62,199 bases of DNA from Gemmiger sp. An87 (GCF_002159185.1 NZ_NFHD01000018.1:1-62199), one strand, 5' to 3'. Numbered from the stretch's first letter, positions 33,357 to 43,471 are shown. Translations and numbers: made by a program. Notes: generated by a model from the sequence alone, not told the origin.

Positions 33357-33830
33357 TCACGCCTCTGGGGCGTAATGGCTGGCGTTGGGCGATTTCAGCG
33401 GGATTTCCGGCATCAGTTCATCGGAGATAATGGTGAGCATCTCCTCGATCTTGGCCACATCTTCCGGGGAGAACCGATCCTTAATCCGGCTCATCACGGT
33501 GGACAGATAGCTGTAACTGATGTTGTAGTAATCCTCGTATTTTTGAGTTACCACCAGAAAATACTCCCGGCGGTCATTTTCCGACTGCACCTTTTTCAGG
33601 TAGCCTTTTTTGATCAGGCTGTTGACCTTGTAGGCCGCATTGGGCGGGGAGATCTGCACAAAGCTGGCAAATTCATTGATGGTGGGTTTCCCCAGCGCCT
33701 GGATGATCTCCATGCAGAAAGTCTCCACCGTGGTCAGGCTGGCTTCCCGGGACTGGAAACGACTGAACACCTTCTGATAGAAATGTAATTTGAATTTCGA
33801 ATACACATCTGCAAATGCTTGCTCCAGCAT
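33357..33830 (-). CDS. fabT: MarR-family regulator, FabT-like
   Basis: Encodes 157 residues. Winged helix: TTVETFCMEIIQALGKPTINEFASF (about residues 32-56), recognition helix SPPNAAYKVNSLIKKGYLKKV (about 63-83), wing QSENDRREYFLVV. Helical dimerisation ends. It lies directly after fabZ on the same strand but has its own promoter and terminator. By analogy with FabT of streptococci and lactococci it probably represses the fatty acid operon by binding an AT-rich site at the acpP promoter when charged with long acyl-ACP. The symbol is by analogy. Confidence 0.8.
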   Translation of the reverse strand: MLEQAFADVYSKFKLHFYQKVFSRFQSREASLTTVETFCMEIIQALGKPTINEFASFVQISPPNAAYKVNSLIKKGYLKKVQSENDRREYFLVVTQKYEDYYNISYSYLSTVMSRIKDRFSPEDVAKIEEMLTIISDELMPEIPLKSPNASHYAPEA

Positions 33831-33914
33831 TCGTTCGATCCTCCTTGACTACGCGGCCCAGGCAAAAGAGCATGGGACGGTGTGAAAAAACCGTATGCCT
33901 GCTGCGGTGATAAT

Positions 33915-33943
33915 ATTATACCAAGATGCGTCTGTTAAGGCAA
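33915..33943 (-). promoter_or_regulatory. Promoter of the FabT-like gene
   Basis: On the minus strand TTGCCT (33938-33943), 17-base spacer, TATAAT (33915-33920). The -35 overlaps the 3' arm of the hairpin that ends the fatty acid operon. Confidence 0.65.
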
Positions 33944-33983
33944 CACCGCACAATTCACGTCCGTTCAAAATTGTGCGATGTTG
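33941..33983 (-). terminator. Hairpin at the end of the fatty acid operon
   Basis: CAACACCGCACAATT (33941-33955) and AATTGTGCGATGTTG (33969-33983) pair over 15 bp with one weak pair. No T-run follows (CCTTAACAG), so it may be an incomplete terminator or an mRNA-stabilising end allowing some read-through into fabT. Confidence 0.55.
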
Positions 33984-33990
33984 CAGCAAA

Positions 33991-34416
33991 TCAACTGATG
34001 GCGAAGGTCAGCTCACCCATGGCGGCAATCTGGCCGTCCACGGTGGCAACCGCCTTGCCGAAGCCCACCGGACCGCGGCGTGCAGTCAGCTCACATTTGA
34101 GCTCCAGTACGTCGCCGGGAACAACTTGCCGCTTGAAGCGGGCGTTCTTGATACCGCCGAACAGCACGATCTTGCCCTTGTTCTCCTCCTCGGTGAGAAT
34201 GGCGACTGCACCCACCTGAGCCAGAGCCTCGATGATGAGCACACCGGGCATCACATGCTTCTGAGGAAAGTGACCGCAGAAGAACTGCTCGTTCACGGTC
34301 ACGCACTTGCGGCCCACCGCCATCTGGCCGGGTACGCATTCGGTGATGCGGTCCACCAGCTGGAAGGGGAAACGATGGGGCAGAACCTCCATGATCTCGT
34401 TGGAATTCAAAGTCAT
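33991..34416 (-). CDS. fabZ: 3-hydroxyacyl-ACP dehydratase FabZ
   Basis: Encodes 141 residues; start ATG 34416, four bases after fabF. Hotdog fold with the catalytic His in [21 protein letters not shown] (His about residue 49, Glu about 63). Opening [16 protein letters not shown] is typical. Dehydrates 3-hydroxyacyl-ACP. Last structural gene of the operon. Confidence 0.96.
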   Translation of the reverse strand: MTLNSNEIMEVLPHRFPFQLVDRITECVPGQMAVGRKCVTVNEQFFCGHFPQKHVMPGVLIIEALAQVGAVAILTEEENKGKIVLFGGIKNARFKRQVVPGDVLELKCELTARRGPVGFGKAVATVDGQIAAMGELTFAIS

Positions 34417-34420
34417 TGCT

Positions 34421-35662
34421 TTACTCCTCCCACTTCTTCAACAGGATGCTTGCGTTGTGGCCGCCGAAGCCCAGAGAGTTGGACATGGCGTACCGGATGG
34501 AAGCCTCGCGGCCGTGGTTGGGAACAACGTCCAGATCGCAGGCCTCGTCCGGCAACTGGTAGCCCAGGGTGGCGGGAATGAAGCCGTCGTGCAGAGCCAT
34601 GGCGGTGAAGGCAGCTTCAACAGCGCCGGAAGCGCCCAGCAGGTGGCCGGTCATGGACTTGGTGGAGCTGATGGCCAGCTCCTTGGCATGCTCGCCGAAG
34701 GCCAGCTTCACGGCAGCGGTCTCTCCCGCGTCGTTCATAGCGGTGGAGGTGCCGTGGGCGTTGATGTAATCCACGCTGGCAGCATCCACGCCTGCGTCGG
34801 CCAGAGCCTGGGTCATGGCGCCCGCCGCGCCGGAGCCGTCCGGCAGGGGAGCGGTGATGTGGTGCGCGTCGCAGGTGCAGCCGTAGCCTACGACCTCGGC
34901 CAGAATGTTGGCGCCGCGGGCCTTGGCGTGCTCGTACTCCTCCAGCACCAGAGCGGCCGCACCCTCGCCCATCACGAAGCCGGAACGCTCCTTGTCAAAG
35001 GGAATGGAAGCGCGCTTGGGGTCGCTGCCGGTGTGCAGGGCGTGCAGGGAAGTGAAGCCGCCCACCGCCAGAGAGGTGATGGTGGCCTCGGTGCCGCCGG
35101 CCAGGATCACGTCGGCATAGCCGTCGCGGATCTGACGAAAGGCATCGCCCACCGCGTTGGTGCCGGAGGCACAGGCGGTCACCGGGCAGGTGCACATGCC
35201 GTGGAAGCCGAAGCGGATGGCAATGTTGCCCGCCGCCATGTTGGAGATGGCCATGGGGATGAAGTAGGGGCTCACGCGGTCGTAGCCCTTTTCATTGCCC
35301 TTCAGGCATTCGTTCTGAACGGTGGAGAAACCGCCGATGCCGCTGGCGAATACCACGCCGCAGCGCTGGCTGTCCTCATTTTCCATCACCAGGCCGCTGT
35401 GCTCCATGGCCTGAGCGGCGCTGGCCAGAGCGAACTGTACGAAGCGGTCGGTCTTGCGCACCTCGCGCTTGTCGATGTACTGCTCGGGGTTAAAGCCGCG
35501 CACCTCGCCCGCCAGCTTTACCTTCTGATTGGTGGTGTCGTACTGGGTAATGGGGCCGATGCCGCAGGTGTCAGCCTTCACAGCGGCCCAGCTTTCCTCC
35601 AGGGTCAGGCCCAGGGGAGTCACCGCGCCCATGCCGGTGATTACAACGCGTCGTTTATCCAT
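34421..35662 (-). CDS. fabF: 3-oxoacyl-ACP synthase II FabF
   Basis: Encodes 413 residues; minus-strand GGAGGAG before the ATG at 35662. Starts [22 protein letters not shown]. Catalytic Cys in [18 protein letters not shown] (about residue 165), His in [13 protein letters not shown] (about 303), second His in [18 protein letters not shown] (about 340), C-terminal [16 protein letters not shown]. Extends acyl-ACP by two carbons from malonyl-ACP. Confidence 0.97.
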   Translation of the reverse strand: MDKRRVVITGMGAVTPLGLTLEESWAAVKADTCGIGPITQYDTTNQKVKLAGEVRGFNPEQYIDKREVRKTDRFVQFALASAAQAMEHSGLVMENEDSQRCGVVFASGIGGFSTVQNECLKGNEKGYDRVSPYFIPMAISNMAAGNIAIRFGFHGMCTCPVTACASGTNAVGDAFRQIRDGYADVILAGGTEATITSLAVGGFTSLHALHTGSDPKRASIPFDKERSGFVMGEGAAALVLEEYEHAKARGANILAEVVGYGCTCDAHHITAPLPDGSGAAGAMTQALADAGVDAASVDYINAHGTSTAMNDAGETAAVKLAFGEHAKELAISSTKSMTGHLLGASGAVEAAFTAMALHDGFIPATLGYQLPDEACDLDVVPNHGREASIRYAMSNSLGFGGHNASILLKKWEE

Positions 35663-35691
35663 TTGTAAGCTCCTCCTTCAATTCAGGGCTT

Positions 35692-36432
35692 TTAAACAGC
35701 CATGCCGCCGTCCACGCACAGCACCTGACCGGTCACATAACCGGCGGCGGGGCTGGCCAGGAACGCCACAGCGGCGGCCACATCTTCGGGCTTGCCCAGG
35801 TGAGCCATGGGAATTTCGCTCAGCAGCTTCTCCTTCACGGCCTGGGGCAGCACGTCGGTCATATCGGTCTCAATGAAGCCGGGGGCCACGCAGTTCACGG
35901 TCACGCCGCGGGCAGCCAGCTCCTTGGCCAGGCTCTTGCTCATGCCGATCAGACCGGCCTTGCTGGCCGCATAGTTGGCCTGGCCTGCGTTGCCGCGCAC
36001 GCCCACGATGCTGGAAACGTTCACGATGCGGCCGCTGCGCTGCTTCATCATGGGGCGGCAGGCGGCCTTCATGCAGTGGAAGGCGCCCTTCAGGTTGGTG
36101 GCGAGCACCGCGTCGAAATCCTCTTCGCTCATGCGCATCATCAGGTTGTCACGGGTGATGCCCGCATTGTTTACCAGCACGTCGATGCGGCCGAAGCGCT
36201 CCACGGTCTGGGCAATCAGGTTCTGGGCGTCAGCCTCGCAGGCCACGTTGCCCTGAATGGCGAAGGCCTCCACGCCCAGGGCGCGGCACTCCTCGGCCAC
36301 TGCCTCGGCGGCAGCGGCGCTGCCCGCGTAGTTCACGGCCACGTTCACACCCTGTGCGGCCAGGGCCAGGCAGATGGCCCGGCCGATACCCCGGCTGCCG
36401 CCGGTTACCAGTGCACTCTGTTTTGCTTCCAT
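35692..36432 (-). CDS. fabG: 3-oxoacyl-ACP reductase FabG
   Basis: Encodes 246 residues. ATG 36432 (GAAAGGAGAAGCCTG upstream) is chosen over 36453. Rossmann SDR: ALVTGGSRGIGRAICLALA, VNNAGITRDNLMMRM, catalytic Ser in VNVSSIVGVRGN, YxxxK in NYAASKAGLIGMSKSLAKEL, C-terminal VTGQVLCVDGGMAV. The first base is shared with the fabD stop (TGATG). Confidence 0.97.
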   Translation of the reverse strand: MEAKQSALVTGGSRGIGRAICLALAAQGVNVAVNYAGSAAAAEAVAEECRALGVEAFAIQGNVACEADAQNLIAQTVERFGRIDVLVNNAGITRDNLMMRMSEEDFDAVLATNLKGAFHCMKAACRPMMKQRSGRIVNVSSIVGVRGNAGQANYAASKAGLIGMSKSLAKELAARGVTVNCVAPGFIETDMTDVLPQAVKEKLLSEIPMAHLGKPEDVAAAVAFLASPAAGYVTGQVLCVDGGMAV

Positions 36433-37376
36433 CAGGCTTCTCCTTTCAGCCATTCCAGGGCGGCGGCCAGATCCTCAGCGGTTTCCACCGAGCGAACAGC
36501 AGCGCCCTTCACGGTCTTCTTCACAAGGCCGGCCAGCGTCTTGCCGGGGCCTACTTCCAAAAATGCGTCCACGCCGTCCTCGGCCATGCGGCGGATGATG
36601 TCCTCCATGTATACGCTGGACTGCACCTGCTTCTCCAGCAGAGCGGGGATGGTGTCGCTGTCGGCCTTGGGGCCGCCCAGGCAGTTGAAGTACACCGGGC
36701 AGCTCATCTCGCCGAAGGATACTTCCTTGAACTTCTCCCGCAGCGCATCGCCGGCGGGAGCCATCAGCGAGGTGTGGAAGGGGCCGGAGACCTTCAGGGG
36801 CACGCAGCGCTTTGCACCGGCGGCCTTGGCAGCCTCACAGGCGGCATCCACAGCGGCCTGGTCGCCCGCAATGGCCATCTGGCCGGGGCAGTTGTAGTTG
36901 GCAATCTCCACCACGCCGCCGGTGGTCTGAGCGGCCTGGGCGCAGGCTGCGCTCAGCGCCTCACGGTCCAGACCCAGAATAGCGGCCATGCCGCAGGGGC
37001 GGCCGGTCACGGCCTGCTCCATGGCTTTGCCGCGGAAGGCAGCCAGGGAAACGGCGGTGGCTGCGTCGAACACACCGGCGCAGCACAGGGCGGAATATTC
37101 GCCCAGGCTCAGGCCCGCCACAGCGGCAGGCTCGATGCCCTTGTCCTTCAGCACGGCGGTCAGACCGGCGGCGAAGGCTACCATGCAGGGCTGGGTGAAC
37201 TGGGTCTGGCTCAGGGTCTCGTCCGGTCCCTCAAAGCACAGCTGCTTCAGATCGAAATCCACCGAAGCGTCCGCGGCATCCAGCGCGGCGCGGAACAAGG
37301 GTTCACTCTCGTAAAGATCTTTGCCCATCCCGGCGTGCTGAGCGCCCTGACCGGCATACAAAATCGCAAGTTTCAT
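36432..37376 (-). CDS. fabD: Malonyl-CoA:ACP transacylase FabD
   Basis: Encodes 314 residues; ATG 37376 follows GGAGG eleven bases upstream. Starts LAILYAGQGAQHAGMGKDLY. Active-site Ser in AVAGLSLGEYSALCCAG (about residue 91), Arg in AFRGKAMEQAV, His in VSGPFHTSLMAPAGD (about 201). Loads malonyl groups onto AcpP. Confidence 0.96.
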   Translation of the reverse strand: MKLAILYAGQGAQHAGMGKDLYESEPLFRAALDAADASVDFDLKQLCFEGPDETLSQTQFTQPCMVAFAAGLTAVLKDKGIEPAAVAGLSLGEYSALCCAGVFDAATAVSLAAFRGKAMEQAVTGRPCGMAAILGLDREALSAACAQAAQTTGGVVEIANYNCPGQMAIAGDQAAVDAACEAAKAAGAKRCVPLKVSGPFHTSLMAPAGDALREKFKEVSFGEMSCPVYFNCLGGPKADSDTIPALLEKQVQSSVYMEDIIRRMAEDGVDAFLEVGPGKTLAGLVKKTVKGAAVRSVETAEDLAAALEWLKGEA

Positions 37377-38449
37377 TGTGTCTGTTTCCTCCATTCGGCG
37401 GCAAGCTCATCCATCAGCTCCCGCACATGAACCAGTTTGGTCATGCGGCCCACATTGGCGCCGCAGAAGAAAAGTCCCTCCTGCCAGTTGCCGCGCACTG
37501 CTTCAATCAGCGCATTGGCAATGCAGTAGATGGTATCGGCTTTTTTGCAGGGGACCAGGCAGTTTACGCAGCGTTTGGGCGGGAAGATCTCGCCTGCAGC
37601 CAGCCGCTGAATCAGCGGACTGTTCAGCGCCCGGCCGGGCATGCCCACCGGGCTGTGCACGATGCGCACGTCCTCCGGCTTTGCATCCAGCATGGCCTGC
37701 TTGTAAGCAGGGGAGGCATCGCACTCGTAGGTGCCGATGAACCGGGTGGCCAGCTGCACACCCGCCGCACCCAGCTGTTCCAGCCGGGCCGCATCCTCGC
37801 CGGTGTAAACACCGCCCGCCGCAAACAGCGGAATGGGGCGGCCTGCCAGCTCCTCAAAGGGGCGCAGCTGCTCGGTGATGGCCGGAACCAGCGTCTCCAG
37901 GCACTGAGCAGAACCGTTTTTCACGTCCTGCTCCTCAAAGCCCAGATGACCGCCCGCCAGGGGACCCTCCACCACCATGAAGTCGGGCAGAACGCCGAAG
38001 CGTTTGTACCACAGCTTGCACAGGGTGGCCGCAGCACGGGAGCTGGATACAATGGGGGCCAGCGCCACGTCTGCGTCACCGGCAATGGCGGGAAGATCCA
38101 CTGCCAGGCCCGCGCCGCAGACCACCGCGTCCACACCGGCCCTGATGGCGGTGCGGATGCTGTCCGCATACTGGGTGGTGGCAACCATTGCATTGATGGC
38201 AACCATGCCCAGCCCGCCGGCCAGCTCCTTGGCTTTTTTGATCTCCCGTTCCAGGGCGCGCAGATTGGCTCCGTTCGGGTCGCGGTCGAAATCCGGCTCG
38301 TTGAAACCGGCCACCGCGGTGCTGATGGTGCCCATACCGCCGCAGGCAGCCACGGCACCGGCCAGACCGCCCAGGGAAACGCCCACACCCATGCCGCCCT
38401 GCAGAATGGGCAGCTGCAGCGTGCGGCCGCGGATGGTTACAGCCTGCAT
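37373..38449 (-). CDS. FabK-like/nitronate monooxygenase-family flavoprotein with Cys-rich tail
   Basis: Encodes 358 residues; ATG 38449 with AGGAG seven bases upstream, overlapping fabD by four bases. FMN-dependent TIM barrel: LQLPILQGGMGVGVSLGGLA, VVCGAGLAVDLPA, EGPLAGGHLGFEE (phosphate-binding region), PLFAAGGVYTGEDAARLEQLGAAGVQLATRF. It differs from its neighbour FabK by about 45 extra C-terminal residues with CVNCLVPCKKADTIYC, four Cys that could bind metal or form a redox centre. Placed inside the fatty acid operon beside true FabK, it may be a second enoyl reductase or an unrelated oxidoreductase recruited to lipid metabolism. Confidence 0.8.
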   Translation of the reverse strand: MQAVTIRGRTLQLPILQGGMGVGVSLGGLAGAVAACGGMGTISTAVAGFNEPDFDRDPNGANLRALEREIKKAKELAGGLGMVAINAMVATTQYADSIRTAIRAGVDAVVCGAGLAVDLPAIAGDADVALAPIVSSSRAAATLCKLWYKRFGVLPDFMVVEGPLAGGHLGFEEQDVKNGSAQCLETLVPAITEQLRPFEELAGRPIPLFAAGGVYTGEDAARLEQLGAAGVQLATRFIGTYECDASPAYKQAMLDAKPEDVRIVHSPVGMPGRALNSPLIQRLAAGEIFPPKRCVNCLVPCKKADTIYCIANALIEAVRGNWQEGLFFCGANVGRMTKLVHVRELMDELAAEWRKQTQ

Positions 38450-38453
38450 AAAC

Positions 38454-39392
38454 TTACTCCTGTTCCAGCTGATGCAGCCGCTCAATGCAGCCGTTGTTCA
38501 GCTCTTCAAAAATGGTGCGCAGGGGGCGGATCTCATGCAGCATGCCCGCCACCTGACCGGCCATCAGGCTGCCGGTGTCGGTGTCGCCCTCGAATACAGC
38601 ACGGCGCAGAGAGCCCAGAGTGTACTTCTCCAGCTCCATCTTGTCGGCGCCGGCCTTTTCCTGCGCCACGTAGCTGCGGGCCATCTTGTTCTTCAGGATA
38701 CGCACGGGGGTACCGGCGATGCGGCCGGTGACCACGGTGTCGTTGTCTTTGGCCTTGAGCACGGCGTTCTTGTAGTTTTCGTGAATGGGACACTCCTCAC
38801 TCACCAGCAGGCAGGTGCCTAGCTGTGCGCCGCAGGCACCCAGTGCAAAGGCAGCCAGCAGCTGGCGGCCGTCAGCGATGCCGCCGGCGGCGATTACAGG
38901 CAGATTGTACTCCTTCATGGCATCCACCACCTGAGGCACCAGAGCCATGGTGGTCATCTCGCCCACATGGCCGCCGCTCTCGGTGCCCTCGGCGATGATG
39001 CCGTCCACACCCAGACCGGCCATGCGGCGGGCCAGCACAACGGCAGGCACAACGGGGAATACCTTGATGCCCGCTTCCTTCCACATGGGGACGTAAGCGC
39101 CGGGGTTGCCTGCGCCGGTGGTCACAACGGGAACCTTTTCCTCCACCACGATGTGAGCCATCTTCTCAGCGTCCGGATTCATCAGCATGATGTTTACGCC
39201 GAAGGGCTTGTCGGTCAGGCTGCGGCAGATGTGGATCTGCTCCCGCAGCATGTCGGCGGTCATGCCGCCTGCGCCGATCAGGCCCAGCGCACCTGCGTTG
39301 GAAACCGCAGCGGCAAAGGTGCCGGTGGCGATGTTGGCCATACCGCCCTGGATAAAGGGAAATTCGGTTCCGAGGATCTCGTTCAAACGCAT
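38454..39392 (-). CDS. fabK: Enoyl-ACP reductase II FabK
   Basis: Encodes 312 residues. ATG 39392 is chosen over the long upstream frame that overlaps fabH. FMN TIM barrel typical of FabK: FPFIQGGMANIATGTFAAAVSNAGALG, LIGAGGMTADMLREQI, PFGVNIMLMNP, VDGIIAEGTESGGHVGE (catalytic/phosphate site), IAAGGIADGRQLLAAFALGA. Reduces trans-2-enoyl-ACP with NAD(P)H; no FabI is present in this window. Confidence 0.93.
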   Translation of the reverse strand: MRLNEILGTEFPFIQGGMANIATGTFAAAVSNAGALGLIGAGGMTADMLREQIHICRSLTDKPFGVNIMLMNPDAEKMAHIVVEEKVPVVTTGAGNPGAYVPMWKEAGIKVFPVVPAVVLARRMAGLGVDGIIAEGTESGGHVGEMTTMALVPQVVDAMKEYNLPVIAAGGIADGRQLLAAFALGACGAQLGTCLLVSEECPIHENYKNAVLKAKDNDTVVTGRIAGTPVRILKNKMARSYVAQEKAGADKMELEKYTLGSLRRAVFEGDTDTGSLMAGQVAGMLHEIRPLRTIFEELNNGCIERLHQLEQE

Positions 39393-39424
39393 ATTGTTAC
39401 TCCTTTTTATCAGAGGGGATTTGC

Positions 39425-40369
39425 TTAGAAACGCAGCAGTACCGCGCCCCAGGTCAGCCCCGCGCCAAAGCCCACACAGGCCACGGTCTGACCGGGCTGA
39501 ATTGCGCCGGATTCCAGCATTTCGTCCAAAGCGAGGGGAATGCTGGCGGCGGAGGTGTTGCCGTAGCGATGCATGTTCTTGTAGAATTTGTCTTCCGGTG
39601 CACCCAGCTTTTTCACCACATGGTCGATGATGCGGCTGTTTGCCTGGTGGCAGACCACATGGTCCACCTGCTCCAGACTGGTGCCGCTCTTCTCGAACAG
39701 CTGGTTCAGGCACTTGGGGATGATGTCCACCGCGAAGCGGAAGATTGCCCGTCCGTCCATGAACAGGGTGCGGTTCTGGCCGGGCAGAAGGCTGTTGGCA
39801 TGCAGCCCGGCCGCCTCGCCACGGCCGCCCAGTACGCAGGCGTAGGGAACATCCGCCAGACGCACCACAGCAGCGGCCGCTCCGTCGCCGAACAGCACGC
39901 AGGTGGAGCGGTCCTCCATATCCAGCACGCGGGAGATGCACTCCGCGCCGATGACCAGGGCATACTCCCCGGCGCTGCCCGCCATCAGGAGAGAGCGGGC
40001 GGTTTCCAGCGCGTAGATGAAGCCGGTGCAGGCGGCGTTCAGATCAAAGCAGGGGATAGCGGCGGTGCAGCCCAGCGCCTCGTGAACCTGGCAGGCCACC
40101 GAGGGCGTGAAGCTGTCCGGGGTGAAGGTGGCGGTCAGGATCAGACCCAGCTGATCCGCGCTCACACCGGCCTTCTCCAGCGCCTTGCGGGCTGCGCCCG
40201 TGGAAAGGCTCACAACGCCCTCGTCCTCACCGCAGAAATACCGCTGGCGGATGCCGGTGCGGGTGGAGATCCACTCGTCGCTGGTGTCCACCATGCGGGC
40301 CATATCGTCGTTGGTCACACAGCGCTGCGGCAGGCAGCGCCCGGTGCCCAGAATTTCCAGTCCCGTCAT
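39425..40369 (-). CDS. fabH: 3-oxoacyl-ACP synthase III FabH
   Basis: Encodes 314 residues; the start at 40369 shares its base with the accA stop. Catalytic triad: Cys in DLNAACTGFIYALETA (about residue 110), His in VVCHQANSRIIDH (about 241), Asn in YGNTSAASIPLAL (about 271). N-terminal LGTGRCLPQRCVTNDDMARMV is typical. Condenses acetyl-CoA or a branched starter with malonyl-ACP. Confidence 0.96.
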   Translation of the reverse strand: MTGLEILGTGRCLPQRCVTNDDMARMVDTSDEWISTRTGIRQRYFCGEDEGVVSLSTGAARKALEKAGVSADQLGLILTATFTPDSFTPSVACQVHEALGCTAAIPCFDLNAACTGFIYALETARSLLMAGSAGEYALVIGAECISRVLDMEDRSTCVLFGDGAAAAVVRLADVPYACVLGGRGEAAGLHANSLLPGQNRTLFMDGRAIFRFAVDIIPKCLNQLFEKSGTSLEQVDHVVCHQANSRIIDHVVKKLGAPEDKFYKNMHRYGNTSAASIPLALDEMLESGAIQPGQTVACVGFGAGLTWGAVLLRF

Positions 40370-41193
40370 CAGAAAAGGTCCTTTCCGGGCTCTTGCAGGA
40401 ATGCGGAACCCATGGTTCTGAATTTTTTGTGCCGGTGAGCCGCCGGATCGGAAATGCGGTCCGCCTGGCGCAGGGCCTTCTGCAGCGCTGCGTCCACCGC
40501 GTCAAATACGTCGGCGGGGTTTGCATGCGCGCCCTCCGCCGGCTCGGGAATAATCCCGTCGATCACGCCCAGCTGCTCCAGATCCTGAGCGGTGAGCTTC
40601 ATCACGTCACAGGCCTCGGCGCTGCGGGTGGAATCCTTCCACAGAATGCTGGCAAAGCCCTCGGGGGAAAGCACCGAGTAGATGGCGTTTTCCAGCATCA
40701 GCACCGTGTTGCCCATGGCCAGCGCCAGCGCGCCGCCGCTGCCGCCCTCGCCGGTAACCACCGCGATCAGGGGCACGCTCAGCTCACTCATCACAGCCAG
40801 ACTGCGGGCAATGGCCTCGCCCTGACCGTGGGCCTCGGCCTCCAGACCGGGGTAGGCGCCGGGGGTGTCGATGAAGGTGATGATTGGCCGGCCGAACTTG
40901 TCGGCCTGACGCATCAGCCGCTGGGCCTTGCGGTAGCCCTCCGGGCTGGGCATGCCGAAGTTACAGCGGGTGTTCTCCTCCAGATTGCGGCCCTTGCGGT
41001 GGCCGATCACCGTGACCGGGCGGTCATGGAACATGGCGATGCCGCCCAGAATGCCCGCGTCCTCACCGTACAGCCGGTCGCCCTTCTGTTCGAAAAAGTC
41101 GGTGAACAGGGCCTTGATGTAATCCGCCGTGCCGGGGCGGCCCGCATGCCGGGCCAGCGCCACCTTTTCAGCGGGGGTATGCAGTTCAGCCAC
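40369..41193 (-). CDS. accA: Acetyl-CoA carboxylase carboxyltransferase subunit alpha
   Basis: Encodes 274 residues. GTG 41193 is preferred because AAGGAGG is eight bases upstream; a GTG at 41202 lies inside that Shine-Dalgarno site. Carboxyltransferase signatures: [75 protein letters not shown]. It is shorter at the N-terminus than E. coli AccA, as in many Firmicutes. The start overlaps the accD end by eight bases. Confidence 0.96.
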   Translation of the reverse strand: MAELHTPAEKVALARHAGRPGTADYIKALFTDFFEQKGDRLYGEDAGILGGIAMFHDRPVTVIGHRKGRNLEENTRCNFGMPSPEGYRKAQRLMRQADKFGRPIITFIDTPGAYPGLEAEAHGQGEAIARSLAVMSELSVPLIAVVTGEGGSGGALALAMGNTVLMLENAIYSVLSPEGFASILWKDSTRSAEACDVMKLTAQDLEQLGVIDGIIPEPAEGAHANPADVFDAVDAALQKALRQADRISDPAAHRHKKFRTMGSAFLQEPGKDLF

Positions 41194-42073
41194 GGCGGGC
41201 ACCTCCTTTGGCGTGCAGCCGAAGCAGCTGCATCAGAGTGGATTTCATCTGACCGCGGGGAACCACCGCGTCCACAAAGCCGTGCTCTTCCAGATATTCG
41301 GAACGCTGGAAGCCCTCCGGCAGCTTCTGGCCGATGGTCTGTTCGATCACACGGGGGCCGGCAAAGCCGATCAGGGCCTTGGGTTCAGCCAGAGTGATGT
41401 CACCCAGCGAAGCAAAGCTGGCGGTTACGCCGCCGGTGGTGGGATGGGTCAGGCAGGCAATGTACAGCCCGCCTGCCTGCTGAAAGCGGGTGATGGCTTC
41501 GGCGGTCTTGGCCATCTGCATCAGCGAGAGGATGCCCTCCTGCATCCGGGCGCCGCCGGAAGCGCAGAAAATCACCAGAGGCAGCTTTGCCTTGCGGGCG
41601 GTGTCGGTGGCCAGCGCCACCTTTTCACCCACCGCAACGCCCATGCTGCCCATCAGGAAGCGACCATCCATTACAGCCACAACAGCGGGCCAGCCGCCGA
41701 TGCGTCCCTTGGCGGTGACCACCGCCTCAGACAGTCCGGTGCGGCGGCGCAGGCCCTCCAGCTTGGCGTCATAACCCTCAAAATCAAGGGGGTTATCGCC
41801 GCACAGGCCGTCGTACAATTCCTGGAAGGTGCCGGAATCCAGCGTGAGAGCCAGGCGCTGGTATGCACCGATGGGCCGGTGATGGCCACAGTGGGGGCAG
41901 ACGTACAGCTGATCGGCCCACTGCCGCTTGCTCACGGCTTCGCCGCAGGCAGGGCACTGCTCGAAAATGGCCGGCGCGTCAATGCGGCTGGAGGAGGGCA
42001 GACGTCCGCCCTCCCGCATTACCTTCAGGCGCAGCAGCCGCTGGCGCCGGTCAGAAAATCGTTCGTTCAGCAT
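41186..42073 (-). CDS. accD: Acetyl-CoA carboxylase carboxyltransferase subunit beta
   Basis: Encodes 295 residues. N-terminal zinc ribbon [12 protein letters not shown]...YVCPHCG (about residues 38-60). Crotonase-like core with [76 protein letters not shown]. Transfers carboxyl from carboxybiotin to acetyl-CoA with AccA. Its ATG abuts the accC stop. Confidence 0.97.
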   Translation of the reverse strand: MLNERFSDRRQRLLRLKVMREGGRLPSSSRIDAPAIFEQCPACGEAVSKRQWADQLYVCPHCGHHRPIGAYQRLALTLDSGTFQELYDGLCGDNPLDFEGYDAKLEGLRRRTGLSEAVVTAKGRIGGWPAVVAVMDGRFLMGSMGVAVGEKVALATDTARKAKLPLVIFCASGGARMQEGILSLMQMAKTAEAITRFQQAGGLYIACLTHPTTGGVTASFASLGDITLAEPKALIGFAGPRVIEQTIGQKLPEGFQRSEYLEEHGFVDAVVPRGQMKSTLMQLLRLHAKGGARRG

Positions 42074-43468
42074 TTAGCGTTCCTCCTCGTCGGCCAGAGG
42101 CGCACCCTTCTCCATCCAGCTCAGCACCTCGTCCAGGTTGTTCTCGATGAAGGAGGTGTTGTAGTCGCCCTTCAGGTAATCCGGGTGGTACAGGATCAGA
42201 TGAGCCAGATCCGCGCCGGTGGGGTAGCCCTCCACGATGAACTCCTCCAGCACCCGGCGCATCCGGCGGATAGCGGCCAGGCGGGTGGGGGCGTGCACGA
42301 TGAGCTTGGCTACCATGGAATCGTAGAAGGGGCTCAGCTCGTAGCCGTTGTACAAAGCGGAATCCACCCGAACACCGCAGCCGCCCGGGAAGTGTACGAA
42401 CTCGGTCTTGCCGGGCATGGGGGCGAAGTTCTTGGCGGGGTCCTCCGCATTGATCCGCACCTCGATGGCGTGGCCGTTCAGCTTCACATCCTCCTGCGTG
42501 AAGGAGAGCGGCAGTCCGGCGGCCACACGGATCTGCTCCTTGACCAGATCCTGCCCGGTAACCATCTCGGTGACCGGGTGCTCCACCTGAATGCGGGTAT
42601 TCATCTCAATAAAGTAATAGTTGCCGTCCGGGTCCAGCACGAACTCAATGGTGCCTGCACCCTCATAGCCGCAGCTCTGGGCGGCCTTTACCGCATCCCG
42701 GCCCATGGCCTGGCGCAGCTCGGGGGAAAGCGCCTTGGAGGGGGATTCCTCCATCAGCTTCTGATTCTTGCGCTGAATCGAGCAGTCGCGCTCACCCAGA
42801 TGAACCACATGGCCCTGCTGGTCGGCCATAATCTGGAACTCAATGTGCCGGGGGGAAAGAACCAGCTTTTCCAGATACATCTCGCCGTTACCAAAGCAGG
42901 CTACAGCCTCCGCCTGTGCAGAGGCGAAAGCGGCAGGCAGCTCCTCCGGGCTGAACACCCGGCGCATGCCGCGGCCGCCGCCGCCGGCGCTGGCCTTCAG
43001 CAGCACCGGATAGCCGATGCGCTCGGCAACCTTCAAAGCCTCCTCGGCGCTTTCGATCACGCCGTCGGAGCCGGGCACCACCGGTACGCCCGCCTTGATC
43101 ATCAGTTCACGGGCGGCGGCCTTGTTGCCCATCTTGCGGATCACATCGCCGCTGGGGCCGATGAACTTGAGCCCGCACTGGGCACACAGATCCGCAAATT
43201 CATCATTTTCGGAAAGGAAACCGTAGCCGGGATGGATGGCCTCACAGCCACTTTCCACCGCTGCGGTCAGGATGGCGGTCTGATTTAAGTAACTCTGGGC
43301 CGCCTTTGCGGGGCCGATGCATACGGCCCGGGTGGCCAGCTGCACATGCAGGGCGCTGGCGTCGGCGGTGGAGTACACCGCCACAGTCTCGATGCCAAGC
43401 TCACGGCAGGCGCGGATGATACGCACCGCGATTTCGCCGCGATTGGCAATTAAAATACGTTTAAACAT
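42074..43468 (-). CDS. accC: Biotin carboxylase
   Basis: Encodes 464 residues. Starts FKRILIANRGEIAVRIIRAC. ATP-grasp features: LLKASAGGGGRGMRRV, HIEFQIMADQQGHVVHLGERDCS, FIEMNTRIQVEHPVTEMVTG. The C-terminal domain extends slightly (to ...WMEKGAPLADEEER). ATP-dependent carboxylation of the biotin on AccB; three bases after accB. Confidence 0.97.
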   Translation of the reverse strand: MFKRILIANRGEIAVRIIRACRELGIETVAVYSTADASALHVQLATRAVCIGPAKAAQSYLNQTAILTAAVESGCEAIHPGYGFLSENDEFADLCAQCGLKFIGPSGDVIRKMGNKAAARELMIKAGVPVVPGSDGVIESAEEALKVAERIGYPVLLKASAGGGGRGMRRVFSPEELPAAFASAQAEAVACFGNGEMYLEKLVLSPRHIEFQIMADQQGHVVHLGERDCSIQRKNQKLMEESPSKALSPELRQAMGRDAVKAAQSCGYEGAGTIEFVLDPDGNYYFIEMNTRIQVEHPVTEMVTGQDLVKEQIRVAAGLPLSFTQEDVKLNGHAIEVRINAEDPAKNFAPMPGKTEFVHFPGGCGVRVDSALYNGYELSPFYDSMVAKLIVHAPTRLAAIRRMRRVLEEFIVEGYPTGADLAHLILYHPDYLKGDYNTSFIENNLDEVLSWMEKGAPLADEEER

Positions 43469-43471
43469 GGC

